Assembly (NCBI GenBank): GCA_031260295.1
Contig: JAIRKE010000033.1
Location: forward strand, 1-60,772
Direction: 5' to 3'
Source: Azonexus sp.
GTDB lineage: Bacteria; Pseudomonadota; Gammaproteobacteria; Burkholderiales; Rhodocyclaceae
DNA: 60,772 nucleotides
Part shown: in pieces, positions 1 through 8,736 of the stretch
Layout: each line of letters begins with the position of its first letter
How positions within the stretch are numbered: position 1 is the first letter of the stretch
Position numbers and translations under genes: made by a program
The notes under the pieces: generated by a model
The model's input: only the letters and a program-made list of their open reading frames with translations
What the model was told of the DNA's origin: nothing
Databases searched by the model: none

Positions 1-77
1 TTGCGCACGCTCTCCAGCAACGGCCTGATTTGCTCAAACGCTTCTTTGCTCAGATCACTGGGGTAACTCTTTCTCAT
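1..77 (-). CDS. IS5-family transposase, N-terminal fragment (cut by window edge)
   Basis: Read on the minus strand, the sequence starts with ATG at 75-77 and encodes about 25 residues beginning MRKSYPSDLSKEAFEQIRPL. This matches the N-terminal domain (DUF4096 type) of IS5-family DDE transposases. The rest of the gene lies outside the window, so only the first residues can be judged. It is a different element from the one at the right edge, whose N-terminus starts MAERKPYPTDVSDEEW. Confidence 0.75.
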   Translation of the reverse strand, partial: MRKSYPSDLSKEAFEQIRPLLESVR

Positions 78-106
78 ACCACTCAGTCTACGACAGCACC
101 AAGATC

Positions 107-120
107 GTGAACAGGCTCTA
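107..120 (-). mobile_element. Terminal inverted repeat of the left-edge IS5-family element
   Basis: Read outward on the minus strand the element begins GAGCCTGTTCAC, about 30 bases upstream of its transposase start, and is bordered by a TA dinucleotide. The right-edge IS begins GAGGCTGTTC, also next to TA. Related ends plus a TA target duplication fit the IS427/IS1031 side of the IS5 family. Confidence 0.6.
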
Positions 121-162
121 AGAAAAACGGTTGAACCCTTGCTGCCTTACCCGGCGGCATCA

Positions 163-192
163 GGCCGGCACCCACAAGGTGCCGGCCTTTTT
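163..192 (+). terminator. Rho-independent terminator of a lost upstream gene
   Basis: A perfect 10-bp stem (163-172 with 178-187) with a 5-base loop is followed by five T residues. No gene ends here in the window, so the terminator probably belonged to a plus-strand gene interrupted by the IS element to the left. The rest of 193-342 shows nothing clear apart from the ribosome binding site of the next gene. Confidence 0.7.
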
Positions 193-342
193 CATTGAGT
201 CGCGGCGCGAACGCCCGCCCCCCAAGCAAATGCCCTGCCTACCAGTAGCCACGACCAGACGAAATTATGGGATAGACTTGTAAATTGGCTTTCCACCATC
301 CCAATAAATAACTAGTCATTTGGCTGACCTCGGGAGCAGATA

Positions 343-3300
343 GTGAGCACACCAATTGGCCGTGGTACCTCGGCACGGCCGATGCATCATCGGGATCTTG
401 CCGCCGGCAGGGGGCAGCATCTGAGTATCAGCAGCAGATTACTGCTGCTTGTTTGCCTGATTCTGCCGGTTCTGTTCGCCGTTTCCGGCAATGCACAAGC
501 TGCCGACGACAAGGCACCGCTGCGCATCGGCGTACTCTCTTTCCGCGAGCTTAGCGCCACCGACCGGCAATGGGGGCCGCTCGCCCGTTACCTGACCGAG
601 CAGATTCCGGGGCAGCGCTTCGAACTGCGCAGCCTGTTTCTCGACGACCTGGCCCAGGCGGTCGAGCACGACGAACTCGACTTCGTGCTGACCCACCCCG
701 AGCACTATGTCCGTCTCCGGGCGCTGCATCGCGGTCTCGCCCCCATCGCCACGCTCGCCACCAGCGTTGACCATCGCGCCCTGTCGTACTTGGGCGGGGT
801 CATCATCCGCCGTAGCGACCGCTCCGACATCGCCACCCTCGCCGACCTGCGCGGCGCGCGGATCGCCAGCGCCGTCGAGAGTTCGATCGGCGGCTTCCGC
901 TTGCAGCAATGGACGCTGCTCAAGGCCGGCATCAATATCCAGAAGGAAGCGGCCGACATCGTCCTCACCGGCCAGCCGCAGGATCAGGTGGTCGAGCTGG
1001 TGCTACAGGGCAAGGTCGACGCCGGCTTCGTCCGTACCGGCCTGATCGAAACCATGATCGCCGAAGGCAAACTCGCCCCGGACGCCCTGCACATCGTCAA
1101 TCCGCGCCAGGAACCGGGTTTTCCGCTGCTGCTGTCTACCCCGCTGTCACCGGAATGGCCCTTCCTGGCCAGCCAGCGGGTACCGGAACCGATCATCAAG
1201 GCCGTCACCCTGGCGCTACTGCAAATCGGTCCGGACAACCCGGCAGCCCTGGCCGGCAATTTCCATTCCTTTTCGCCACCGGCCGACTACAGCCGGGTCG
1301 AGACGATGATGCTGGAATTGCGTGCCCATCCGGACCGGCTGCAACGCTTCGACCTGCAGGACATCGTCCAGAAATACCCCTATCAGGTCGCCTTGTCGCT
1401 CAGCGCCCTGCTGCTGCTGACCCTCACCGGTGTGGTCTTCCTGGTCCGTTCCCACCGCCAGATCGAGAATGCCTTGCACGAGCGCGCCAGTCTCCTCGAC
1501 AGCCTCGGCGAAGGGGTCTATGGCATCAACAGCAAAGGCCGATGTACCTTCATCAACCCGAAGGCATTGGAAATCCTGGGCTGGCAGCACGAGGACGTGA
1601 TCGGCCGCGACCAGCACGCGCTGTTCCACCATCACCGGCCGGACGGCAGCGACTATCCGGCCAGCGAATGCCCGATCTGCCAGTCTCTGCTCGATGGCCA
1701 GCGCCGCCAGGGCGAGGAATGGTACTTCCGCCACAACGGCGAAGGTTTCCCGGTGGCTTTCGTGGCCACCCGCAGCGCCAGCGAGGGAAGCCACCACAGC
1801 GTGGTCGTCACCTTCCGCGACATTTCCGAGGAGCGCCGTGCCGACGAAATGATGCGCATCGCCGCCATCGCCTTCGAGACCCAGGAAGGCATGCTGGTTA
1901 CCGACGCCAACAATCGTATCCTGCGCGTCAACCAGGCCTTCACCCGGGTCACCGGATACACGGCCGAAGAAGCGGTCGGGCAAACGCCAGCGCTGCTCAA
2001 ATCCGGCCGCCACGACGCTGCTTTCTATCAGGACATGTGGGCCACGCTGCAACAGCAAGGGCACTGGAAAGGAGAAATCTGGAACCGGCGCAAGAATGGC
2101 GAAATTTACCCTGAGTGGCTAAGTGTTTCGGCCGTCCGTGACGGACAAGGGAAGGTCAGCCATTACGTCTCCTCCTTCCTCGACATCACGCAACGCAAGG
2201 AAGCCGAGGAGCAGATTCAGTTTCTCGCCTATTACGATCCCCTGACCCGGCTGCCTAACCGCAGCCTGCTCAACGAACGGCTGGCCAAGGTGCTGGCTGC
2301 CGGCAGCCGCCACCGGCGCCACGGTGCGCTGCTGTTCATCGATCTGGACGATTTCAAGGCGCTCAACGACACCCGCGGCCACGCCATCGGCGATTCGCTG
2401 CTGGTCCAAGTCGCCAGCCGCCTGCAGCAAGCGGTACGGGCCGGCGACTCGGTGGCACGCCTGGGCGGCGACGAGTTCGTGGTCCTGCTCGAAGACCTCA
2501 GCCCCGACATCCACGATGCCATCGCCCAAGTCCGCCAGACCGCCGAGCATATGCTGGCCGTCCTCGGCCAAGCTTATCTGCTCGGCGACATCACCTATCT
2601 CTGTTCCGCCAGCATCGGCGCCGTGCCTTTCTGCGACGGCGGAGAAACCATCGAGAACCTCCTCAAGTCGGCCGACATGGCCATGTACAAAGCCAAGGAG
2701 CTCGGCAAGAACACCATGTGCTTCTTCGATCCGGCGATGCAGACCGAGATCGAGCGGCGTGTGCTGCTCGAACGCGAGCTGCGCCAAGCGCTGGCCGAAG
2801 AGCAGTTCGTCCTCTACCTGCAAAATCAGGTCGACCGCGAGGGCAAGCTGCTCGGTGCCGAGGCGCTGATCCGCTGGCTGCATCCGCAGCGCGGCATGAT
2901 TCCGCCCGGTGAATTCATTGCAGTGGCTGAGGACACCCGACTGATATTGCCGCTCGGCCAATGGGTGCTGCACGAAGCCTGCCGCCAGTTGGCCTGCTGG
3001 CAGCGCCACCCGGCCACTGCCGAGCTGACCCTGGCGGTCAATGTCAGTGCCGTGCAATTCCGCGACAGCGCTTTCGTCGACAACGTCGCCCATGCCCTGA
3101 GCGAGAGCGGCGCCCGCCCTTCTTCGCTGAAGCTCGAAATCACCGAGTCGTTGCTGCTTGAAAACATCGGCGAGGCCATCACGCGCATGCACGCGCTCAA
3201 GGACAAATTGGGCGTGGATCTGTCGCTCGACGATTTCGGTACCGGCTATTCCTCGCTCAGCTACCTGAAGCAATTGCCGCTCGACCAGATCAAGCTCGAC

Positions 3301-3528
3301 CGCAGTTTCGTGCACGACATCGACAGCAATCCCAACGACGCCGCCATCGCCGAGGCGGTCATCGCCCTCAGCCGCGCCTTCAACCTGACCGTGATTGCCG
3401 AAGGCGTCGAAAACACCCGCCAGCGCGACGCGCTGCTGGCCCTCGGCTGCGACGCCTTCCAAGGCTACCTGTATGGCCACCCGGTCAAAGCGGAAGATTT
3501 CGTCCACGTCGTCATGACCGCGCAGTAA
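343..3528 (+). CDS. PhnD-type sensor / PAS-PAS-GGDEF-EAL c-di-GMP enzyme
   Basis: A 1061-residue inner-membrane signalling protein. A hydrophobic export segment (about 32-53) precedes a periplasmic PhnD/SsuA-like substrate-binding domain (about 58-320), then a transmembrane helix (about 347-368), two PAS domains (about 380-495 and 505-625), GGDEF and EAL. The GGDEF motif (about residue 708) is intact, with an RxxD inhibitory site (RAGD) five residues before it. The EAL half keeps EAL (about 840), EITES, DDFGTGYSS, KLDRSFV and AEGVE, so both cyclase and phosphodiesterase activity are possible. The GTG start is chosen because GGGAG lies 6-10 bases upstream; an in-frame ATG at residue 14 is the alternative. 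The PhnD domain suggests sensing of a small ligand such as an oxyanion or phosphonate; the ligand is unknown. Confidence 0.9.
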   Translation: MSTPIGRGTSARPMHHRDLAAGRGQHLSISSRLLLLVCLILPVLFAVSGNAQAADDKAPLRIGVLSFRELSATDRQWGPLARYLTEQIPGQRFELRSLFLDDLAQAVEHDELDFVLTHPEHYVRLRALHRGLAPIATLATSVDHRALSYLGGVIIRRSDRSDIATLADLRGARIASAVESSIGGFRLQQWTLLKAGINIQKEAADIVLTGQPQDQVVELVLQGKVDAGFVRTGLIETMIAEGKLAPDALHIVNPRQEPGFPLLLSTPLSPEWPFLASQRVPEPIIKAVTLALLQIGPDNPAALAGNFHSFSPPADYSRVETMMLELRAHPDRLQRFDLQDIVQKYPYQVALSLSALLLLTLTGVVFLVRSHRQIENALHERASLLDSLGEGVYGINSKGRCTFINPKALEILGWQHEDVIGRDQHALFHHHRPDGSDYPASECPICQSLLDGQRRQGEEWYFRHNGEGFPVAFVATRSASEGSHHSVVVTFRDISEERRADEMMRIAAIAFETQEGMLVTDANNRILRVNQAFTRVTGYTAEEAVGQTPALLKSGRHDAAFYQDMWATLQQQGHWKGEIWNRRKNGEIYPEWLSVSAVRDGQGKVSHYVSSFLDITQRKEAEEQIQFLAYYDPLTRLPNRSLLNERLAKVLAAGSRHRRHGALLFIDLDDFKALNDTRGHAIGDSLLVQVASRLQQAVRAGDSVARLGGDEFVVLLEDLSPDIHDAIAQVRQTAEHMLAVLGQAYLLGDITYLCSASIGAVPFCDGGETIENLLKSADMAMYKAKELGKNTMCFFDPAMQTEIERRVLLERELRQALAEEQFVLYLQNQVDREGKLLGAEALIRWLHPQRGMIPPGEFIAVAEDTRLILPLGQWVLHEACRQLACWQRHPATAELTLAVNVSAVQFRDSAFVDNVAHALSESGARPSSLKLEITESLLLENIGEAITRMHALKDKLGVDLSLDDFGTGYSSLSYLKQLPLDQIKLDRSFVHDIDSNPNDAAIAEAVIALSRAFNLTVIAEGVENTRQRDALLALGCDAFQGYLYGHPVKAEDFVHVVMTAQ

Positions 3529-3538
3529 GGAAGGCGAG

Positions 3539-3892
3539 TCAGCGCGACGGACGTGACCACATCCACAGCAAGACGACCGCCGCTGCCGCCAGCGGCACAT
3601 AGCGCCACGGCTCGGCCAGCAGCAGCCCGCTGCCGAGCACGCTGATACCCATCAGCACCGTCGCCAGCCACTTGGCGACAAGTGGAATCGCGCCGTGGTC
3701 GCGCCAAGCGCGGATCGCCGGCCCGGCCTGTGGATGGGCCAGCAGACGCTCCTCCCATTCCGGGTGCGAGCGGGCAAAAAACCAGGCGGCAAGGATCAGG
3801 AAAGGCGTCGTCGGCAACAGCGGCAGCAGGGCACCGGCCACGCCGAGCAACAAGGCCAGCACGCCGCACAACCGGTAGAGCGACCGTCTCAC
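3539..3892 (-). CDS. YbaN/DUF454 family small inner-membrane protein
   Basis: 117 residues starting MRRSLYRLCGVLALLLGVAG. A first hydrophobic hairpin carries the family-typical LLPLLPTTPFLILAAWFFARS stretch, followed by a basic/acidic segment (HPEWEERLL) and two further transmembrane helices near the C-terminus. This matches the YbaN (DUF454) family, whose function is unknown. The GTG start overlaps the stop codon of the upstream lysR gene (GTGA), so the two are probably co-translated. The gene ends 10 bases from the convergent c-di-GMP gene. Confidence 0.8.
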   Translation of the reverse strand: MRRSLYRLCGVLALLLGVAGALLPLLPTTPFLILAAWFFARSHPEWEERLLAHPQAGPAIRAWRDHGAIPLVAKWLATVLMGISVLGSGLLLAEPWRYVPLAAAAVVLLWMWSRPSR

Positions 3893-4791
3893 GGCAGTTC
3901 CCAGTAACTGGCCCGGCCGTAGGTATCCTTGAGCAGATCGATGAACAAACGGACCCGTAGCGGCAAATGGCGGCGCTGCGGGAATACCGCGTAGATACCC
4001 ATCGGCGGCGCCTGCCAGGCGTCGAGCACCGAGGTCAGCCGGCCTTCCCGCAAATCCTGCCCAACCTCCCACAACGAGCGCCAGGCCAGTCCGCGCCCGG
4101 CCAGCGCCCACTCGTGCAGCACCGCGCCATCGTTGCATTCAAAGCGGCCGCCGACCTTGAGTGTCTCGACCTGGCCGCTCTCCGGGTCGCGGAAAGTCCA
4201 GCCGCGCTGCTGCCCGAGCGACAGGCAGTTGTGGCCGGCCAGATCGGCGGGCGCACGCGGCACACCGTGGGCGACCAGGTAGGCCGGGCTGGCGACCACC
4301 ATGCGCCGCATTTCGCCCAAGCGGACGCTGACCAGACTGGAATCGGTCAGTTCGCCGATGCGGATGGCGCAGTCGATGTTTTCGTTGAGCAGGTCGACCA
4401 GACGATCCGACAGATTGAGGTGCACCGTGACCTCGGGATTGGCCTGCATGAAATCGCCAACCAGCGGCGCTACATGACGATGGCCGAAACCAGCCGGGGC
4501 CGACAGCCGCAACTGGCCGCTGGCCCGCACGCCGCCGAGCGACACGGCGGCCTCAGCATTGGCCAGGTCATTGATGATCTTCTGGCAATCCTCGAAAAAC
4601 GCCTGGCCCTCGAAGGTCAGCGTCAGGCGGCGCGTCGTGCGCAGCAGCAGCTTGACGCCGAGCCGCGCTTCCAGCGCGTCGAGGCGGCGGCCGATGATGG
4701 CCGGCGTGACGCCCTCGCCGCGCGCAGCGGCGGACAGGCTGCCGCGCGTCGCAACATTGACGAAGGCCAAAATCTGCTTGAAGGTATCCAC
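3889..4791 (-). CDS. LysR-family transcriptional regulator
   Basis: 300 residues. The N-terminal winged helix-turn-helix is typical of LysR proteins (MDTFKQILAFVNVATRGSL then a recognition helix around residues 20-50), followed by a LysR substrate-binding domain (about 90-290) of the CrgA/DsdC-like type. It is transcribed away from malate synthase aceB with only 113 bases between the starts, the classic arrangement for a LysR regulator acting on its divergent neighbour. Control of the glyoxylate shunt is therefore plausible but inferred. The start is a GTG without a clear Shine-Dalgarno. It overlaps the downstream DUF454 gene by four bases. Confidence 0.85.
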   Translation of the reverse strand: MDTFKQILAFVNVATRGSLSAAARGEGVTPAIIGRRLDALEARLGVKLLLRTTRRLTLTFEGQAFFEDCQKIINDLANAEAAVSLGGVRASGQLRLSAPAGFGHRHVAPLVGDFMQANPEVTVHLNLSDRLVDLLNENIDCAIRIGELTDSSLVSVRLGEMRRMVVASPAYLVAHGVPRAPADLAGHNCLSLGQQRGWTFRDPESGQVETLKVGGRFECNDGAVLHEWALAGRGLAWRSLWEVGQDLREGRLTSVLDAWQAPPMGIYAVFPQRRHLPLRVRLFIDLLKDTYGRASYWELP

Positions 4792-4798
4792 CGATTAC

Positions 4799-4811
4799 AT
4801 ACTTTTTGTAT
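4799..4811. promoter_or_regulatory. Small AT-rich inverted repeat between lysR and aceB
   Basis: ATAC and GTAT separated by five T residues, just upstream of the lysR start in the AT-rich lysR-aceB spacer (4792-4904). It could be part of a LysR binding site, but the arm is short. Confidence 0.3.
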
Positions 4812-4904
4812 AAGAACTACCGCTGATTTTGCCGCTTATTTTATCCGCTTGGTAACAATAAACTCTGGCATCGCATTCCTCAACCCTTACCACCAGGAAA
4901 CCTC

Positions 4905-6503
4905 ATGAGCCTCAACCTGCCCGCTGGCGTGCAAATCACCGCGCCGATCCAGTCCGAATGGGAATTCATCCTGAGCAGCGAAGCGCTGGCTTTCGTCGCC
5001 AAGCTGCACCGCGCCTTCGAGGCCCGCCGTCAGGAGTTGCTCAAGGCCCGCGTCGCCCGCCAGGCGCGCATCGATGCCGGCGAAATGCCGGATTTTCTGC
5101 CGGAAACCGCGCACATCCGCAACGGCGACTGGAAGGTCGCGCCGGTGCCGGCCGCCCTACACTGCCGCCGCGTCGAGATTACCGGCCCGGTCGAGGCCAA
5201 GATGATCATCAACGCTTTCAATTCCGGCGCCGATTCCTACATGACCGACTTCGAGGATTCCAACAGCCCGAACTGGGAAAACCAGATCCAGGGCCAGGTC
5301 AATCTCTACCAGGCGATCCGCCGCCAACTGTCGTTCAAGAATGAAGCCGGCAAGGAGTACAAGCTCAACGACAAAATCGCCACACTGCAGATCCGTCCGC
5401 GCGGCTGGCACCTCGACGAAAAGCATGTACTGGTCGACGGCCAGCGCGTCTCCGGCGGTATCTTCGACTTCGGCCTGGTTTTCTTCCACAACGCCAAGGA
5501 GCAGATCGCCCGCGGCGCCGGCCCGTTCTTCTATCTGCCGAAGATGGAAAGCCACCTCGAAGCCCGCCTGTGGAACGATATTTTCGTGATGGCGCAGGAA
5601 CACGTCGGCCTGCCGCAAGGAACGATCAAGGCCACGGTGCTGGTTGAAACCATTCTCGCCACCTTCGAGATGGAGGAAATCCTCTACGAATTGCGCGAGC
5701 ACTCCGCCGGGCTGAATGCCGGGCGCTGGGACTACATCTTCTCCTGCATCAAGAAATTCAAAAAGAACAAGGACTTCTGCCTCGCCCAACGCGGTGCCAT
5801 CACGATGGAAGTGCCCTTCATGCGCAGCTATGCGCTGGCGCTGGTGCAGGCCTGCCACAAGCGCGGCGCGCCGGCGATGGGCGGCATGTCGGCACTGATT
5901 CCGATCAAGAACGATCCGGTGGCCAATGAAAAGGCATTGGCCGGTATCCGCCACGACAAGACACGCGACGCCAATGATGGTTTCGACGGCGGCTGGGTCG
6001 CCCACCCCGGTCTGGTGCCGATCGCCATGGAAGAATTCGTCAAGGTGCTGGGCGACAAGCCCAACCAGTTCGAGAAGCAGGTCGACGGCGCTTTCGGCCC
6101 GGCCCAGTGGCTTGATTTCCGCCCGACCACGCCGATCACCGAGACGGGGCTACGCAACAACATCAATGTGGGCATTCACTACCTCGGTAGCTGGCTGGCC
6201 GGCAATGGCTGCGTGCCCATCCACAACCTGATGGAAGACGCCGCCACCGCCGAAATCTCCCGCTCGCAAGTGTGGCAGTGGGTGGTGTCGCCGAAGGGCA
6301 TCCTCGACGACGGTCGCAAGGTCACCGTCGACATGGTGCGCCCGATGATCGCCGAGGAACTGGCCAAGGTGAAAGCCACCGTCGCCGCTCAGGGCGAAGC
6401 CACCGCGACCTACGACCAGGCCGCCGAAATCTTCGACCGCATGAGCCTGACCCCGGATTATCCCGAGTTCTTGACGCTGCCGCTGTACGAAGCGATGGCC
6501 TGA
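4905..6503 (+). CDS. aceB: Malate synthase A
   Basis: 532 residues, the normal length of malate synthase A. It condenses glyoxylate with acetyl-CoA to malate in the glyoxylate shunt. Family blocks visible in order are MTDFEDSNSPNWENQIQGQ (about residue 110), LQIRPRGWHLDEKH, the YLPKMESHLEARLWND stretch, the signature REHSAGLNAGRWDYIFSCIK (about 265) and RGAPAMGGMSALIP. The ATG follows AGGAAA at good spacing. It is divergent from a LysR regulator and followed by a strong terminator, so it is probably a single-gene unit. Isocitrate lyase is not in the window; the two isocitrate dehydrogenases that compete for isocitrate are 7-12 kb downstream. Confidence 0.96.
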   Translation: MSLNLPAGVQITAPIQSEWEFILSSEALAFVAKLHRAFEARRQELLKARVARQARIDAGEMPDFLPETAHIRNGDWKVAPVPAALHCRRVEITGPVEAKMIINAFNSGADSYMTDFEDSNSPNWENQIQGQVNLYQAIRRQLSFKNEAGKEYKLNDKIATLQIRPRGWHLDEKHVLVDGQRVSGGIFDFGLVFFHNAKEQIARGAGPFFYLPKMESHLEARLWNDIFVMAQEHVGLPQGTIKATVLVETILATFEMEEILYELREHSAGLNAGRWDYIFSCIKKFKKNKDFCLAQRGAITMEVPFMRSYALALVQACHKRGAPAMGGMSALIPIKNDPVANEKALAGIRHDKTRDANDGFDGGWVAHPGLVPIAMEEFVKVLGDKPNQFEKQVDGAFGPAQWLDFRPTTPITETGLRNNINVGIHYLGSWLAGNGCVPIHNLMEDAATAEISRSQVWQWVVSPKGILDDGRKVTVDMVRPMIAEELAKVKATVAAQGEATATYDQAAEIFDRMSLTPDYPEFLTLPLYEAMA

Positions 6504-6531
6504 AGCCAGGACAAAAAGTGGAGAGAGACCG

Positions 6532-6558
6532 ACGCCGGGGCAACCCGGCGTTTTTTTT
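6532..6558 (+). terminator. Rho-independent terminator of aceB
   Basis: A 7-bp stem (CGCCGGG 6533-6539 with CCCGGCG 6544-6550) with a GCAA loop, followed by eight T residues, 28 bases after the aceB stop. Confidence 0.9.
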
Positions 6559-6653
6559 GCGCTGAACCCGGCCTGCCGCCAATAAGCGAAATCGTTTTGC
6601 CTGGCTTCATGCCCAGGCGAACACGTCGTCATACTCATGACCAAGCTTGATCT

Positions 6654-6709
6654 TTGTCAACAAATTGTGTTTTTGTCAGCTTATCGACAATTTTGATGTT
6701 TTTTGACAA
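6654..6709. promoter_or_regulatory. Nested inverted repeat TTGTCA-N13-TTGTCA-N6-CGACAA-N13-TGACAA
   Basis: In the AT-rich spacer before the haem-sensor diguanylate cyclase, TTGTCA occurs at 6654-6659 and 6673-6678, and its reverse complement at 6685-6690 (CGACAA, one mismatch) and 6704-6709 (TGACAA). The two outer and two inner half-sites share one dyad centre and are each 19 bases apart. This looks like a double operator for a dimeric regulator. No regulator gene is adjacent. Confidence 0.5.
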
Positions 6710-6763
6710 CAACCTTCGGTCATAATTGCCTCCTTTCGTATTAGTGCGTTGGAAAGTGCCACC

Positions 6764-8623
6764 GTGACCCTGAATGCCAAGGTAACCCTCTTCTTCATCG
6801 GCATCGCCGCGGGTTTGCTGGCAGTTCTGATCGCGATCAGCCTGTACGCCTTCCGCATTTTTTCGATCGCTTCGGCGACGGAGCATATCCAGACCGCCGC
6901 CGAGATCGTTCGGACGCACCTCACCGAATCGATGGTCAACGGCGTCATCGACAAGCGCGAAGGTTTCCTGCAACGACTGACCAAACTCCAAGGACTGGAG
7001 TCGGTGCGGGTCATCCGTTCGCCGGAGGTCGAGCAGCAATTCGGCAAGGGCCTGCATGGCGAGACGGCCGCCGATGAACTGGAACGCAGCGTGCTGCGCG
7101 AAGGCAAGCCGCGCTTCGACCTGCTCAACGGCAACGACACGGTCTTCCGCGGCATCATCCCCTACATTGCCAGCGCCAGCGACACCCCTAATTGCCTGCA
7201 ATGCCACCACGTCAAGGATGGCGCCGTCCTCGGCGCCATCAGCATGAGCATGCCGATCGAGTCGCTGAAGCACAAGGCGCTGGTCACCGTGGCCGGCATC
7301 GGCGGTACGGTGGCTTTCTTCATGCTGATGCTGATCCTGCTGTTGCGCCGCCTGCTGCGCCCCATCTCGGATACCGCCAACGCCGTCGAGGAGGCGGTCC
7401 AGCGGGCGTTGCGCGGCGATTTCAAGGCGCACGTCGAGCAGCAGACCAATGACGAGATCGGCCAGATCGCCACCGACATGAACCGCCTGCTGACCTTCCT
7501 CGATGAAGGTCTCAACCGCATCGGCCACAATGTCGCCCGCCTCACCAAACGCACGCCGACGCCCGGCGAGAATCTGCTGACGGCGACTATCGACATGGTC
7601 GAAAGCCTGACCGGAGCAGCACACTTCAAGCGGGCGATCGAGGGCGACGAATCCCAATTGGAAATCTACCAACGCCTGGCGCGCACGCTGAAAAGCGAGT
7701 TTCACCAGGAAGAGTGCTCGCTGTATGAAGTGTCCAGCGACAAGAAACACATGCAGGTCATCATGGTCGACGGCGCCGCCGCCGATACCTGTCGCTGGTG
7801 CGACCCGCAGGTCATGGTGCGGCCGGAAGCCTGCCGCGCGCACCGCACCGGCCACTTGGTCGACGGCGTCGGCGACCCGGCCATCTGCACTGCCTTCCGC
7901 CCGCCGGCCGAGGCCGGTGAACGCCGCCACATCTGCTTCCCGATCATGCAGTCCGGCTCGGTCGGCAGCGTCGTGCAGATACTGAGCCGGCCCGAGACAG
8001 CCAGCGACCTGCGCAAGGCCATTCCCTTCATTAACGTCTACCTGCGCGAAACGGCGCCGGTGCTGGAAACCAAGCGGCTGATGGTGAGCTTGCGCGACTC
8101 GACGCTGCGCGACCCGATGACCGGGCTGAACAACCGCCGCTTCCTCGAGGAATACGCCGAAATCCTGATCGCCAGCGTGCAACGCAAGCGCACCCAGGCC
8201 GCGATCCTGATGCTCGACCTCGACTACTTCAAGATGGTCAACGACACTTACGGCCACGACGCCGGCGACGCGGTGCTGAAGGCCCTGGCGACGGTGCTCA
8301 AGCAGTCGGTGCGTGCGGTCGATCTGGTGATTCGCTACGGCGGCGAGGAATTCGTGATCATCCTGCTCGATACCGTCGGCGTGGCAGCCGAGCTGGTGGC
8401 CGAGAATATCCGCGCCCGGGTCGAGGAACTGCAAGTGCCGATCGCCGGCATCGTACTGAAGAAGACCATTTCCATCGGCATCGCCGACTTCCCGAATGAC
8501 AGCAAAACCTTTTGGCAAGCGGTCAAGTTCGCCGACGTCGCGCTCTACCAGGCCAAGGAACAGGGCCGCAACCGCGTGATCCGGTTCACTTCAAGCATGT
8601 GGTCGGACGACAAGGAATATTGA
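6764..8623 (+). CDS. Diguanylate cyclase with periplasmic CxxCH (c-type haem) sensor, HAMP and GAF-like domain
   Basis: About 619 residues. An N-terminal transmembrane helix precedes a periplasmic domain containing CLQCH (about residues 144-148), the covalent haem c attachment motif, as in DUF3365/Tll0287-like sensors. A second helix (about 168-192), a HAMP linker and a cytoplasmic GAF-like region follow; the latter holds cysteines (CRWC, AICTAF, HICFPI). The C-terminal GGDEF domain has GGEEF at about 526 and an RxxD inhibitory site five residues before it, so it should make c-di-GMP. The signal is probably redox, oxygen or NO, by inference. GTG at 6764 is chosen because GGAAAG lies 7 bases upstream; a TTG at 6749 has no good ribosome binding site. 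Confidence 0.87.
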   Translation: MTLNAKVTLFFIGIAAGLLAVLIAISLYAFRIFSIASATEHIQTAAEIVRTHLTESMVNGVIDKREGFLQRLTKLQGLESVRVIRSPEVEQQFGKGLHGETAADELERSVLREGKPRFDLLNGNDTVFRGIIPYIASASDTPNCLQCHHVKDGAVLGAISMSMPIESLKHKALVTVAGIGGTVAFFMLMLILLLRRLLRPISDTANAVEEAVQRALRGDFKAHVEQQTNDEIGQIATDMNRLLTFLDEGLNRIGHNVARLTKRTPTPGENLLTATIDMVESLTGAAHFKRAIEGDESQLEIYQRLARTLKSEFHQEECSLYEVSSDKKHMQVIMVDGAAADTCRWCDPQVMVRPEACRAHRTGHLVDGVGDPAICTAFRPPAEAGERRHICFPIMQSGSVGSVVQILSRPETASDLRKAIPFINVYLRETAPVLETKRLMVSLRDSTLRDPMTGLNNRRFLEEYAEILIASVQRKRTQAAILMLDLDYFKMVNDTYGHDAGDAVLKALATVLKQSVRAVDLVIRYGGEEFVIILLDTVGVAAELVAENIRARVEELQVPIAGIVLKKTISIGIADFPNDSKTFWQAVKFADVALYQAKEQGRNRVIRFTSSMWSDDKEY

Positions 8624-8736
8624 GCCAAGCGGCCACCATCTTGTACAAAAAATATCGTATCAATCGCCTTTAACGCAGATTATCAAAGGCCAACGCATCT
8701 AACATACTGGCCACCTCCTTGCTCCGAAGGTCGCCC

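Noticed and set aside
2119-3600. Long minus-strand open frame (about 490 codons) opposite the first c-di-GMP gene
   Set aside because: It mirrors the plus-strand gene, has no domain pattern, and the plus strand encodes clear GGDEF and EAL domains. It is a high-GC shadow.
6693-6728. Sigma-70 promoter TTGACA ... CATAAT before the haem-sensor cyclase
   Set aside because: The boxes are only 12 bases apart, too close for a sigma-70 promoter.
6635-8518. Minus-strand open frame of about 627 codons opposite the haem-sensor cyclase
   Set aside because: His/Asp/Gln-rich translation without any domain and fully antisense to a recognisable gene.
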